Source of the DNA: Bacillota bacterium
GTDB lineage: Bacteria > Bacillota > Clostridia > Tissierellales > Sedimentibacteraceae
DNA: 64,000 nucleotides
Direction: 5' to 3'
Assembly: GCA_023386345.1 (NCBI GenBank)
Contig: JAEWJT010000016.1
Coordinates: 248,001 to 312,000 of the forward strand
Shown: piece by piece, positions 1 through 9,786 of the stretch
How positions within the stretch are numbered: the first letter of the stretch is position 1
Layout: the number at the start of each line of letters is the position of its first letter
The notes under the pieces: model-generated
What the model was told of the DNA's origin: nothing
The model's database searches: none
What the model saw: the letters and a program-made list of their open reading frames with translations, nothing else
Position numbers and translations under genes: made by a program

Positions 1-1
1 G

Positions 2-475
2 AGTATAGTTGACTATGTTCTACTTATGACTTATGAATGGGGCTTTACTCTTAGCCCGCCTATGGCAGTTGCACCGGTTAATAATGTTGAGAAAGTAATA
101 CAGTATGCACTCACAGAAATGGATGCAGATAAAATTATAATGGGAATACCAAATTATGGATACAATTGGACTTTGCCTTACGAAAAAGGCACAAAAGCAA
201 GTGTAGTATCAAATGAAGAGGCTATGCAATTGGCACAGCAATACGGTGCGACTATACAATTTGACGAAACAGCTCAAGCACCGCACTTTTCTTATTTTGA
301 CGAGGAGGGAATAGAGCACGTAGTATGGTTTGAAGATGCAAGAAGTATCGAAGCAAAGCTACAATTAGTAGAAAAATACGATTTAGCAGGAGTTTTCTAC
401 TGGACACTGATGAAGCCTTTTCCTCAAAATTGGACTGTACTTGAAAATACATTTAAGGTTAAAAAATTAATATAA
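2..475 (+). CDS. GH18 family glycosidase, C-terminal part (spore YaaH/cortex type), cut by window edge
   Basis: C-terminal end of a glycosyl hydrolase family 18 protein of the YaaH/YdhD kind, which act on spore or cell-wall peptidoglycan. The reading frame is open to base 2, giving SIVDYVLLMTYEWG, so the ATG at 26 is internal and the true start lies outside the window. DY-x-x-LMTYEWG matches the family's late (beta/alpha)8 strand, and PNYGYNW and GVFYWTLMKPFPQNW match the usual end of the barrel. The catalytic DxxDxDxE strand would lie upstream and cannot be checked. A strong hairpin follows 6 bases after the stop. The spore link is from the family plus the nearby cotJC fragment. Family assignment is fairly sure; the exact substrate is not. 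Confidence 0.75.
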   Translation, partial: SIVDYVLLMTYEWGFTLSPPMAVAPVNNVEKVIQYALTEMDADKIIMGIPNYGYNWTLPYEKGTKASVVSNEEAMQLAQQYGATIQFDETAQAPHFSYFDEEGIEHVVWFEDARSIEAKLQLVEKYDLAGVFYWTLMKPFPQNWTVLENTFKVKKLI

Positions 476-480
476 ATAAT

Positions 481-521
481 AAATTAGCGAAGAGTTGTAA
501 AATGAAGCTCTTCGCTAATTT
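481..521. terminator. Bidirectional terminator, copy 1 of a dispersed hairpin
   Basis: A 14-bp perfect stem (AAATTAGCGAAGAG / CTCTTCGCTAATTT) with A/T-rich tails on both sides lies between two convergent genes. Almost the same stem recurs at 37344-37384, and a diverged one at 49491-49537. Confidence 0.85.
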
Positions 522-522
522 A

Positions 523-3500
523 TTATTTATCATCTTTATTAGATTTAATTTTCTCTTTAAAATTAAGAAATAAATTTTTAATGGATTTTTTAACAAAGCT
601 AGCTGAATTTTTTAACACTTCAAAGGTCTTGCCTAGAAAGACTATGGCTACTGCTGCTGTACCAGTAAATTTATTTGCTCCCAAAAGCCCACCTGATAAG
701 CCTGTCCAAATTGTATTTCTAAAATTATTCTTCCAGAATATATCATAAATTTCTTGATATTGCTGTAAAGACAATTTCATAATTTCTTCTCTTGTTATTT
801 CATCTAGGCTTATACCACTAAATATTTTACTTAAATTCTTTTTAATAGCGAAGTAGAATCCATCTGCTAAAAGCTCTATAAAATATTGCTTTACATTATA
901 TCCTAAATTCATGTATACGCTAAATTTTAAATCATTGGATATTATCTTAGAATATAGCTCTTGAATATATTTATAAAATTTCTTATCATTAGATAACTTT
1001 TTCAAAGCCTTATTCAAAGCTAAATTAATATCGCTAATATCGACAATGCTGTCGAGTAAATCTCTATCATCGAGATAATTGTAAAATGAATTTATAAAAG
1101 CTCTAATATTTAGGTATAATAGGTCATTATCCTCAATAGTTTTATTAAAAAATTCCTCCATTTTTATCAAATCAAGCTCATCAACGCCATCAAACAAATT
1201 TTTCACCAGAATTTTATCAAGTATTTTAGTTGATGATTGCTCAAAAATTCCAGAGCTAATTCTTAAAATATTATCTTTATTCTTTTTAATATTAGAGTGA
1301 AGCTGTTTTAAAATAAAGGATATTTCATTCTCATGCCTTGCAAAAATGTCATTAATACTTCCTAAATCCAAATGCTTAGCAAATTCTATTATTCTAGTAT
1401 CGCTGTATTTTTTCATATAAGTATTGAAAATTAGGAAACTCTTATTTTTGATTACGGAGTTTCTTTTCTTTACAATAAATAATCCTTCGACAAATGTATT
1501 AAGCTTTTCCTTATCTATACCGATATAAAGCTCATCAATATATACATCTAAAATATCCTCAGTTATGCTTTTTGAAATTTCATAAAATTGCTCTAAGTTT
1601 CTCTCAACAAACAGAGGAATTTTTATTTGTATAAGGTTATTTACTATATTAAATATAGCATTATCAGCACCAACGGCATTATATGACGACTTTTCTTTTA
1701 AGTTCAAATTGCTAAGTAATTTTTCTCTTATATCACTTTCAATTGTAGTATGTCTGTTTAAGCTCATGTATTGATGTAAATCAACAACTAAATCATTAAA
1801 ATACTTAAAAAACATACTGTTCAAGATAAATTTATTCTTTCTGTCAAATGTATTATCTAGCTTTTTGTCTTTAGTAAATTCATTGTTTAAACCTTGATAA
1901 ACTTTTTCAGATAAATACTGCAAATTATTTTCTGTAAATAAATGCGAATATAGACTATTAAACAAGCCATAATATAAATCATCCAATGTATTGTGTGAGA
2001 AGATATCAATTAAGCTTTTATCCAAAAATTCCTCATATGAATTTTTATACTTTGACAAGTATCTTTGTAATGCCTCTGAATCTTTCAAAAAATCAGTGAT
2101 TTTATTAAAATCGTCATTAATAATAGAACCTGTTTCATCCATTATTTGATCTAGTACCTTGTTTGGAACAAGCTTTAGAAGACTTAAATTTTCAATAATA
2201 TTCTTTTTTATATAATCAAAGCTATGATTAAGTAATTCAGTTTTGTTTGAGCTGACAGCATCCATTATGCTATCTATTAAATTTCTGTTTATTATTCTCT
2301 TTATAGGCATATCTGCAATGCTTTTAGATATATATTCAGATACTGATTCTGTATTTTTAGACAAAAATCCGTTAGCTGCTTCTGATAATTTTTTTGATAA
2401 ATACTCTTTGTTATTCTCAAAAAAATCGTATATATGCTTGTAGTCATCATCAGAAATAGTATTGCCTATATTATGTTTTAGCTGTGTGCTTTTGCTTTGT
2501 ACCAAGTCTTGAATTGTTTTTTCATCTATTAAATTACTTTCTATTACATCGGCCATGTAATCTGCAAATATCAATTGTTTTTTATTTATAGATTTTTTTC
2601 TAAAATCCTTGAGTACTGGTATTTTCGCTAATATGCTATTTTCATCACGAAATTTAGAGAAAGTATTCATAGCTATAAAGTTAGTTGATAAGCCTATGAT
2701 CCCGCCTAGAGCCATGCCTTGCCATGAAAAAGCAGTATTAATAATAGAGCTGCTTAGAAGTTTTTCAGATGCAAAGGATAGGGGCAAAGCGACTGCTGCA
2801 CCTATAATTCCACCAGTAATATTAATTTTTTGAGTATTTATAGAGTTAGAATTTTTTATATGCCATGCGAATTCAAGCTCATTTAATTTCTCAAAATGCT
2901 TTTCTACTGTTTCGCTTATATAGCCCTCGCTAATAAATGCTATACTTTCTCCAACAATACTTTTCATAAAATCAGACAATGAACTATGAATGTCAGGTAT
3001 AGTGCTAATTTTTGTAAGTAGCTTGCTAATTCTTGTATCACCTATATCATCAACTAATTTCAAGAAATTTTGCTGGATAAGCTCATTTATCTTTTCAGAT
3101 ACTATTATATCCGAGCCTTGGTTAAACTCACTCAATTTACTAAACAAATTTGATACATTGTTTTGTCCTGCAAATTCATTTATTTTTGAATTGATTATTT
3201 CAATTAGATAATTTTCGTTTTCGTTTATATTTTTTAATAAAAGCTTTCTAAGTTTATTGGAGTTGTTTAGAATAAACTCTTTATCTATAAGCTCTCCAAT
3301 TTTTCCATCAAATCCTTTGAAAATATGTTCAGTTACCTTGTTTGCAATATCAGAATGAAGCTCAGTAGAATAATAAGTATTTTGTTTGATATAATCTATG
3401 AAGATATATTTAAATTTGTCATTAAAGAGCTTTACAAGGTCTACATTAATAAAATTATTTACAGGCATAGAAAGAATATCGTCAAAAAAGGCGATTATTG

Positions 3501-4833
3501 TTCTATTGTCCATGCTTTTTATGTATTTTATAATAGAGCTTATTAAAATTTCAACATTAAATACTTTTTTATCCTCTAAGATATTTATTATATTTTTTGC
3601 ATTTTTTGATCTTAGATAATTTGTTATTTCTGATGTTATAAAGTTTGAAATTTTGTCTAAATTTTCATTATTTGCTTCAGACTCTAAAAGTATTTTCACT
3701 ATTTTTCCATCATCATTTTTCTTGCTGTCAAAATAGGCTTTTATAGTAGAAAATATTTTTGCTTTAAGGTCAGGATGACCAGTTATAACTTCACCAATTG
3801 ATTCCTTTATAGTGTTGTCTAAATCTGTATTATTATTTCCAATCCATTTTAAAATTGAATAGGCAATGTTGTTTAATCTGCTGTATACACGTTGCTTTAT
3901 TGATTCTTCATAATCCGTTTTATATATATTTAAAAGATTTATATTACTGTCTACAATAAAATCTTTCAAATCGTAATACATATCAGACATGGATTTTTCA
4001 CCTTTTTCAGAGCTTAAAAACTCTATTACATTTTCACGAACAGTGCTTGCCATATCTTGGACACTTATATTTATATAAGATTTCAGTGGTTTTTGTGCTA
4101 TCTCATCCTGTATTTGCTTTAATATGCTTTCTAGTTTATTTTGATTAAGTATTTCGTTGATAGATAAATCTATTCTTTCACTAAGATTTTCTTTTATTAT
4201 ATTGCTAAAATTAAGAGCTTCTTTTTCAATGTTGTTTTTTATTGCTGAAGAGACATTTTTTGTTATAATATCGTTTAATTTTACATCACGAAATGCCTCA
4301 GCGCTCTCAATGCTTATATCGTTAATTATATCAGTGTTTTTTATAGTTAATATAAGATTTTGAAGCATATTTTTTGATATATGCTCAGCTTGTTTTTTTG
4401 TAATCAGTTCTGATAATTTTATATTTGAACCAATATTTTGTAAAATATCTCCGACATTTGTATTTATCAAATTAATGGCTATATCTCTTAGTCCACAGCA
4501 GGCATCATAAAAAACAGGTATGTCCTTAAGTCTAAGACTTTTTATATCTCTACATACGAATTTATCAAAAAAATCCTTTGAAAAATTGGTAAATTCCTCA
4601 CTGAAATCATGACTTTTAAATTTTTCAGATATTTTTTCAGAATTTATAATATCCTTTTCCATCATAGTGCTAACATTTTTAACAAATTGTTTTTTGGAAG
4701 CTTTTACTTTGCCGCCAATTCTTACATTGTTAAAAAGAGGGTATTCTTTAAAAAGCATATTCATGACATATTTGTTTGTGATATAACCACTAGCTCCAAA
4801 GATAAGTGTATCAATAATAATATCGTACAACAT
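523..4833 (-). CDS. Very long DUF445 (YheB-like) membrane-associated protein
   Basis: DUF445 family protein of unknown function. The domain hallmark (GASGYITNKYVMNMLF, aa ~10-30) sits at the N-terminus, a second similar hydrophobic block (GIIGLSTNFIAMNTFSKF) near the middle, and a third hydrophobic, Gly-rich segment at the C-terminus; the rest is long, mostly helical repeats. At 1436 aa it is about three times usual DUF445 length, as if the unit had been duplicated. I set the start at 4833 because GCGAGG sits 7 bases upstream there, while the ATG at 4887 has no ribosome site. It converges on the GH18 gene and follows a terminator, so it is probably monocistronic. Family is likely; role unknown. 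Confidence 0.7.
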   Translation of the reverse strand: MLYDIIIDTLIFGASGYITNKYVMNMLFKEYPLFNNVRIGGKVKASKKQFVKNVSTMMEKDIINSEKISEKFKSHDFSEEFTNFSKDFFDKFVCRDIKSLRLKDIPVFYDACCGLRDIAINLINTNVGDILQNIGSNIKLSELITKKQAEHISKNMLQNLILTIKNTDIINDISIESAEAFRDVKLNDIITKNVSSAIKNNIEKEALNFSNIIKENLSERIDLSINEILNQNKLESILKQIQDEIAQKPLKSYINISVQDMASTVRENVIEFLSSEKGEKSMSDMYYDLKDFIVDSNINLLNIYKTDYEESIKQRVYSRLNNIAYSILKWIGNNNTDLDNTIKESIGEVITGHPDLKAKIFSTIKAYFDSKKNDDGKIVKILLESEANNENLDKISNFITSEITNYLRSKNAKNIINILEDKKVFNVEILISSIIKYIKSMDNRTIIAFFDDILSMPVNNFINVDLVKLFNDKFKYIFIDYIKQNTYYSTELHSDIANKVTEHIFKGFDGKIGELIDKEFILNNSNKLRKLLLKNINENENYLIEIINSKINEFAGQNNVSNLFSKLSEFNQGSDIIVSEKINELIQQNFLKLVDDIGDTRISKLLTKISTIPDIHSSLSDFMKSIVGESIAFISEGYISETVEKHFEKLNELEFAWHIKNSNSINTQKINITGGIIGAAVALPLSFASEKLLSSSIINTAFSWQGMALGGIIGLSTNFIAMNTFSKFRDENSILAKIPVLKDFRKKSINKKQLIFADYMADVIESNLIDEKTIQDLVQSKSTQLKHNIGNTISDDDYKHIYDFFENNKEYLSKKLSEAANGFLSKNTESVSEYISKSIADMPIKRIINRNLIDSIMDAVSSNKTELLNHSFDYIKKNIIENLSLLKLVPNKVLDQIMDETGSIINDDFNKITDFLKDSEALQRYLSKYKNSYEEFLDKSLIDIFSHNTLDDLYYGLFNSLYSHLFTENNLQYLSEKVYQGLNNEFTKDKKLDNTFDRKNKFILNSMFFKYFNDLVVDLHQYMSLNRHTTIESDIREKLLSNLNLKEKSSYNAVGADNAIFNIVNNLIQIKIPLFVERNLEQFYEISKSITEDILDVYIDELYIGIDKEKLNTFVEGLFIVKKRNSVIKNKSFLIFNTYMKKYSDTRIIEFAKHLDLGSINDIFARHENEISFILKQLHSNIKKNKDNILRISSGIFEQSSTKILDKILVKNLFDGVDELDLIKMEEFFNKTIEDNDLLYLNIRAFINSFYNYLDDRDLLDSIVDISDINLALNKALKKLSNDKKFYKYIQELYSKIISNDLKFSVYMNLGYNVKQYFIELLADGFYFAIKKNLSKIFSGISLDEITREEIMKLSLQQYQEIYDIFWKNNFRNTIWTGLSGGLLGANKFTGTAAVAIVFLGKTFEVLKNSASFVKKSIKNLFLNFKEKIKSNKDDK

Positions 4834-4947
4834 AAATAACCTCGCATTTTTTTCAAATATCTTCTTTATTATAACATCATTTGACATAAAAATAAATAGT
4901 AATTTCTTTATACATTGTTTGGATGGTAAAAGAAGTAGTTACAGTAT

Positions 4948-4986
4948 AAAAGCCTGTAAATCATTTTTTACGATTTATAGGCTTTT
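4948..4986. terminator. Terminator downstream of the cotJC 3' part
   Basis: Inverted repeat AAAAGCCTGTAAATC / GATTTATAGGCTTTT with A/T runs on both flanks, between the end of the cotJ operon (minus strand) and the DUF445 gene. It would end the cotJABC transcript after the intervening element has been excised. Confidence 0.75.
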
Positions 4987-5096
4987 ATTTTACTACATAT
5001 TAGCATATCATTCTACGAAGTTTTTACGGCATAGCTAGCTGTTAAATATTAGAATAACAAACTCATTGATAAATTATTAGCTTTAAAAATTACAAG

Positions 5097-5555
5097 CTAA
5101 AAATATTTTTTTGCATTCATCTTTTCCTCAGCAAGTCTTATGCCTTCGCCAAAACGTTGGAAATGTACTATCTCACGTTCTCTTAAAAATCTTAATGTAT
5201 CTTTAACCAATGGATCATCCGTAAGCATAATCAAATTTTCGTAAGTAGCACGAGCTTTTTGTTCAGCTGCCATGTCATTGTAAAGGTCTGCGATTACATC
5301 ACCCTTTGCCTGTGTATATGTTGCGGTCCATGGAACTCCGCTTGCGTCTGTATAAAATGGACAGAAAGTATGATTTGCATAGTATCCATCAAAGCCTGCT
5401 GCTTCTAATTCTTCTCTGCTCGCACCTTCTATCAGTTTTCTAAATATAGTGGCAATCATTTCCATATGTCCGAGCTCTTCTGTTCCTATATCAGTTAATA
5501 AGCCCTTTAATTCGTTTAACGGCATACAAAATCTTTGGGTGAGATAGTTCATGCT
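5097..5555 (-). CDS. cotJC: cotJC, 3' part: spore coat manganese-catalase-like protein, split by an intervening element
   Basis: Residues 39-190 of CotJC, a ferritin-like/Mn-catalase-type spore coat protein. TEELGHMEMIA carries the ExxH metal motif, and EQKARATYENL and REREIVHFQRFGE are the later helices. The gene lacks its first ~38 codons: upstream of MNYLTQRF the frame reads only Cys-Asp-Ser and then meets TAA, with no ribosome site. The missing N-terminus lies 22 kb away at 27815-27928, behind cotJB on the same strand. The AGC codon at 5553-5555 is shared: its AG is the proposed crossover dinucleotide. After excision the gene would be 190 codons, the normal family length. In the present arrangement this fragment should not be expressed as a full protein. 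Confidence 0.93.
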   Translation of the reverse strand, partial: SMNYLTQRFCMPLNELKGLLTDIGTEELGHMEMIATIFRKLIEGASREELEAAGFDGYYANHTFCPFYTDASGVPWTATYTQAKGDVIADLYNDMAAEQKARATYENLIMLTDDPLVKDTLRFLREREIVHFQRFGEGIRLAEEKMNAKKYF

Positions 5556-5583
5556 ATCGCATTATGTAAAAGTACGCAATATT
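5554..5583. other. Left attachment junction of the cotJC intervening element
   Basis: The plus-strand CT at 5554-5555 is the proposed crossover core. Seven bases later begins a 21-base arm (5563-5583, starting TATGTAAAAGTACG) that is the inverted copy, 19 of 21 matching, of the arm at 27785-27805. Bases below 5554 belong to cotJC; bases above 5555 belong to the element. The site is immediately downstream of the recombinase gene, as expected for a large serine recombinase. Confidence 0.85.
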
Positions 5584-5604
5584 TTTTATTACAATTTCAA
5601 TAAA

Positions 5605-5639
5605 TTAAAAAGTCAGAGTTTTTAATTCTGACTTTTTAA
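5605..5639. terminator. Terminator at the recombinase 3' end
   Basis: A 13-bp stem (TTAAAAAGTCAGA / TCTGACTTTTTAA) overlaps the recombinase stop codon. It separates recombinase transcription from the cotJC fragment. Confidence 0.8.
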
Positions 5640-7156
5640 TAATTCCAAATAATCTCAATATTGTCTTTGGAAACAAGAATCTTGTTAATAAAGATTTTTG
5701 CAATTTTTTTCTTATCTTCGATTTCAAGATCTTCCCAGTGAGCTATGAGCTTTTTAACTTCAACGATTTTGTTTTTATCTATATTTTTACTGCTCATAAC
5801 CTCGTCAGACAGTTCTTTGTTTAAGACCTTAAGCTCATCATCAAGCTTATTTATTCTTTTATTGATATGGTCTATAGTAGCTCCTGAAGAACTGGCAAGA
5901 CCATCCAGCAAATTATTTATCTCTGTTTCTTTTGAAGAAATTAAAATTTTAATATCATTTATTCTTTTTTCATCCTGCTTTCCATTTCTTTTCAAAACAT
6001 TATCGATACCATCAATGAATCTGAATAGTTGCTCTTTAACAATGTTTTCTACAAATTCAAGCCTGACAGCACCAGCAGGGCATGTCCCTTTGCTTGTTTT
6101 ATCCCAACAACGTAGATACATTACGTAAGTTCCATCATCTTGTAATCTACTTCCACGATTTGGGCTCATAGAGTAGCCACATTTCATACATTTAGTTAGT
6201 CCTGATACCCAGGTATACATACTTTTTCCCTTTCGTTTAAATGATTTATTTTGATTTAATTTATATTGCACCTTAAGCCAAGTCCTACTATCAAATATAC
6301 CAGGGTGAGGGGCAAGAACAATGTTATAATCTCCTATATTTCCCCATTTAGAAGTACCTTTATCTGTTTTACCATATGCGAAGGCTCCATTTTCACCAAT
6401 ATAATCTTCAATATCATTATCCATTTTACAGCCTAAAGCTTTAAAGTAATTATATACATCAACATCTGCCTTAACGTAAGCTGGATTTCTAAATAACTTA
6501 CTAAGCTTATCAGAGTGCCAATTCTTGCCTTTAGCTGTCTTAATACCTATAGAATTTAACATATCCGCTATATTATTTAGAGATATATCTTCATTTGCAT
6601 ACATTTTAAAATGATCAATAAAGTGCTGCATATTTTGATTTGGAACTAACAACCTAGATTTAACACCATTAATTCTTATAGGATCGGTATCAAAGGCATA
6701 AGGTGCAGCTCCGCCCATATATACCCCAAGCTTTGCTCTGTTATAATAGTTATCTGTAATACGGAGCTGGATAGTTTCTCTCTCAAGCTGAGCGAATACC
6801 ATTATAATATATAACATGGCCTTACCTATAGGAGTGCTTGTATCAAATTTTTCAGTACAACTAATAAATTCAACTCCATGCTTTTCAAAGAAGGTTATCA
6901 AATTAGCAAAATCTAAGAGGGAACGGCTGATACGGTCTAAACGATATACTATTACTCTTTTTACTAAGCCGTTTTCAATATCTGACAAAAGAGTTTTGAA
7001 GCTAGGGCGATCTATATTTTTTCCAGAGTAACCTTTATCTTTATATATTTTTATTTTTTCGCTTTCAGGAATTTCACGTTTGCAAAACTCAATTTGGCTG
7101 TCAATACTGATACTGTCTTTTTTATCAACCGATTGTCTTGCGTATATTGCTATCAT
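5636..7156 (-). CDS. Large serine recombinase, proposed excisionase of the cotJC element
   Basis: A 506-aa site-specific DNA recombinase of the large serine type (as in phage integrases and the skin/SpoIVCA recombinases). The N-terminal resolvase domain has YARQS with catalytic Ser9, and the Arg-rich active-site motif YRLDRISRS near residue 70. The recombinase domain spans about 155-270. A zinc ribbon follows at ~322-360 (CMKCGYS ... LRCWDK ... GTCPAG), then a coiled coil (~395-450) typical of integrases that need a directionality factor. The reading frame is intact and begins at an ATG with AGAGGT upstream. It lies about 80 bases from the left junction and points at it. No convincing sigma-E or sigma-K promoter was found by eye; a weak sigma-A-like TTTGAG...TATAAT is possible. 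Unlike most phage genes of the element, it has no lesion. Confidence 0.95.
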   Translation of the reverse strand: MIAIYARQSVDKKDSISIDSQIEFCKREIPESEKIKIYKDKGYSGKNIDRPSFKTLLSDIENGLVKRVIVYRLDRISRSLLDFANLITFFEKHGVEFISCTEKFDTSTPIGKAMLYIIMVFAQLERETIQLRITDNYYNRAKLGVYMGGAAPYAFDTDPIRINGVKSRLLVPNQNMQHFIDHFKMYANEDISLNNIADMLNSIGIKTAKGKNWHSDKLSKLFRNPAYVKADVDVYNYFKALGCKMDNDIEDYIGENGAFAYGKTDKGTSKWGNIGDYNIVLAPHPGIFDSRTWLKVQYKLNQNKSFKRKGKSMYTWVSGLTKCMKCGYSMSPNRGSRLQDDGTYVMYLRCWDKTSKGTCPAGAVRLEFVENIVKEQLFRFIDGIDNVLKRNGKQDEKRINDIKILISSKETEINNLLDGLASSSGATIDHINKRINKLDDELKVLNKELSDEVMSSKNIDKNKIVEVKKLIAHWEDLEIEDKKKIAKIFINKILVSKDNIEIIWNY

Positions 7157-7396
7157 ATTAATACCTCTTTTGCCTATGTTATTATATTATAAAAATAAAA
7201 TATCATACTCAAATAAAAAAAGCAATAAAAATAAATATTTTATAAAATAGAAATTTGTGTTATAATTTTATGGTATATAAAATAAAACAAAGATGTGATT
7301 GTATTGGAATTTTATGTTCTAATTACAAAAATATTTTTTTAAGCATAAAAATAGACTGCATTCATCGTCAGGAGTATCGGACTATGTAATTATTTA

Positions 7397-9511
7397 TTAT
7401 TTTCCCATTGGGTTATTTTCATTTCTATTAATACTTGCTTCATGTTCTGCTTTTAATTCCAGCATCAAATACATCATTGTTCCTTTTAACAGTTCTCCAT
7501 CTGAAGAAAAAAAACCATTCACTACAGGTCGAATATCATTCATTATTAAACTTATCATTTTAAGGATAAATTCATTGTCATCTTTGATAATGCATACTTC
7601 ATAATTTGAAATGTCTATCCCCATATTGCTCCAATTATCTAGATATTTTTGTAAATTAAACGGATTTGTTATCATAGGAAAACAATTGTTAGGTAAAACT
7701 AATGGTTCACCATCAATTGCTAAGTATATAATTGGTGCATAATATGTTTCACAATCATTATATATTTTCGCAATTATTTCATTATATAACTCAATTTTCA
7801 CTTCAACACATTCTAAAAACGACTCCTTATCGCCAAACTGCTTAATTAATTGTGTATGTCGACTAAAAGCAAATGATTCGCTACTATATCCAAATGGATC
7901 ATTTGCAGCCCTTCCTTCCATAAATAAATCATTGTAAAGTCGTTGCAGCTTTTCTGCTTCTCTTTTACTTAATCGATCTATCACTCCACGATGAGTTGAA
8001 TATCGTTTGTCTCCATTTTTTAAGATTGAGCATATACAGTAATTACCGTCATGAAATACTTCGTCTGTATTTATAGCCATAATCGGCATATATTTTGAAT
8101 CCAATTTGTCAATATTTCCCCATGCTTGTTTTCCTTTTTTAATTAACTTGGCCCAAGTATTTATATCAAAGTTTTTTAAGTATGCATAGTCTTCAATTTT
8201 CGGGATTTTAATTTCACCAATTATTCTATCAACTGGTCTAACACACCTGTTATGCACCATTCCAGCAGTATTATTACATTCTTTATTATCTATTTCGATT
8301 ATATAAGCATTGTCTTCAAATACAGCTTTTCCACAATTAATACATTTACATTCTTTCTGTGATTCTAATGATTTTATAAGTATTTCTTTGTGTAATAACT
8401 CAACTTCTGTATCATCACAGAATTCTTTAATAGGACAATATAATAATTCATACTTATTATCAAAAATTTGAGATAATTCTCCCTCTATATATTTATGAAA
8501 TCTATCTTGTGAGCCACAGCGAAATAGTACTTTAAATTCTTTGCTATATGCCAATTTCATAATATTAGGAGTTTCAAACATCAAGCTTTTTTTTCGCTCA
8601 CTATCATTAAATCGATATAGTTCAAAAGCAAACACTGTATTTTCTTTCAAATCCATTTCTTGTTTTGTTGTTTCCGTTGGAATAGCAACAACATAATCTA
8701 ATTTTACATCTATATGTTTTACATCACTTGCCCATTTATGAGTTAAAAACTGCTCACTGATATTTTCGGATGAGTGGTTTTCAGATATGTATATATCAAA
8801 TTGAGTCTTTAAAACATCTTTTGATATGCAACGCCTTTTTGCTCCATAATCTATAGCTTTTGCAATTAAAGCTCCCCAGAATAAAACAACATCAACATGC
8901 ACTTTATTAAACAAAATCAATTTTATGTTTTTTTCATAATCTTCGCCACTTTCAATATCAAATATTTCAACATACATACGTAATAGTAATTCAAGTAATT
9001 TCTCATTAGAAATATCCTGTTGTTTAATACTTTTATATATTTTTTTAATATTATTACATAGTTTATCAAAGATACTTTTTTCTTCCTGATTCAAATCATT
9101 TATGACCTTCAAATCATGAGATAAACGTATACCCTCCAATACTCTCTTCAATTTTACAGTTATTGCATTTGATGCTTCTGATCTTGTAGTCAAAATATAT
9201 GCAAGATCACTTGAATTTTGCGTAAGATATTGTCTAACAAATTGAGCACACACCCCATAAAACTCTGAGTTTTCGTTTTCACTCAGAGAAATTGTACGTT
9301 TCATTTGAAAGTATATCTTTTTCCCTGATTCCAGTGTTATTACTAAATCATCAATATTTTTGCATGCTTCAAAATTTAATTCTATTATTTTTTCCTTTGA
9401 ATTTAACTGCAATACCATTGAAATATCAATTTCAAATTCCATTAATATCATCATGAATGCAGAAATTCTTTGCTGAAAATCGATTCCAGCATTTGTAGCT
9501 TGTAATCCCAA
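7397..9511 (-). CDS. Uncharacterised 704-aa protein with Cap4/DUF4297-like nuclease-type N-terminus
   Basis: Not recognised as a named family. The N-terminus (GIDFQQRISAF, then NIDDLVITL and KIYFQMKR by residue ~75) follows the G..[FY]Q ... D-D ... Q-x-K pattern of Cap4/DUF4297 dsDNA endonuclease domains, a PD-(D/E)XK-type fold found in anti-phage systems. A Cys/His cluster near residues 390-430 (CKCINCGK ... MVHNRCVRPVD) suggests a zinc-binding treble-clef module. The remainder resembles nothing I know. Translation starts at TTG (9509-9511), chosen because AAGGAG lies 6 bases upstream. The gene is intact and stands alone between the recombinase and broken genes. Defence cargo is the best inference. 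Confidence 0.55.
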   Translation of the reverse strand: MGLQATNAGIDFQQRISAFMMILMEFEIDISMVLQLNSKEKIIELNFEACKNIDDLVITLESGKKIYFQMKRTISLSENENSEFYGVCAQFVRQYLTQNSSDLAYILTTRSEASNAITVKLKRVLEGIRLSHDLKVINDLNQEEKSIFDKLCNNIKKIYKSIKQQDISNEKLLELLLRMYVEIFDIESGEDYEKNIKLILFNKVHVDVVLFWGALIAKAIDYGAKRRCISKDVLKTQFDIYISENHSSENISEQFLTHKWASDVKHIDVKLDYVVAIPTETTKQEMDLKENTVFAFELYRFNDSERKKSLMFETPNIMKLAYSKEFKVLFRCGSQDRFHKYIEGELSQIFDNKYELLYCPIKEFCDDTEVELLHKEILIKSLESQKECKCINCGKAVFEDNAYIIEIDNKECNNTAGMVHNRCVRPVDRIIGEIKIPKIEDYAYLKNFDINTWAKLIKKGKQAWGNIDKLDSKYMPIMAINTDEVFHDGNYCICSILKNGDKRYSTHRGVIDRLSKREAEKLQRLYNDLFMEGRAANDPFGYSSESFAFSRHTQLIKQFGDKESFLECVEVKIELYNEIIAKIYNDCETYYAPIIYLAIDGEPLVLPNNCFPMITNPFNLQKYLDNWSNMGIDISNYEVCIIKDDNEFILKMISLIMNDIRPVVNGFFSSDGELLKGTMMYLMLELKAEHEASINRNENNPMGK

Positions 9512-9616
9512 ATTTTTCTCCTTCTTTCTATAGACAGATAAATTCTAATTTTTAATTTAGCAATTATTACTTTGATATTGCCTGAAATATCCATCATGCT
9601 TAAGTCTTTCTGTCAG

Positions 9617-9760
9617 CTATTTCCTAAACCTAACAAACTCAACATTAACATCAAATTTCTCAGCTAATTCAAAGTCATTATATCCAAGGCTAAGCAACTC
9701 CTCAAATACATAAACTGGCATTAGAAAATATGCTGCAAATGCTTGTACTTGTTTTTCTCG
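9617..9760 (-). pseudogene. ImmA/IrrE-type metallopeptidase, C-terminal remnant
   Basis: An open stretch of 47 codons reads REKQVQAFAAYFLMPVYVFEEL and ends FDVNVEFVRFRK. The FAAxFLMP motif is typical of the region just after the HExxH helix in ImmA/IrrE proteins, which cleave phage repressors. The frame is closed upstream by TAG at 9761-9763, and no HExxH segment precedes it. It is a decayed leftover of the prophage lysogeny switch. Confidence 0.6.
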
Positions 9761-9786
9761 CTATTTCATTTATTTCACTTCATAAT

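Noticed and set aside
7157..7380. Sigma-E or sigma-K promoter for the recombinase
   Set aside because: CATA-type -10 elements occur, but none with a matching -35 at the right spacing; transcript mapping in sporulating cells would be needed.
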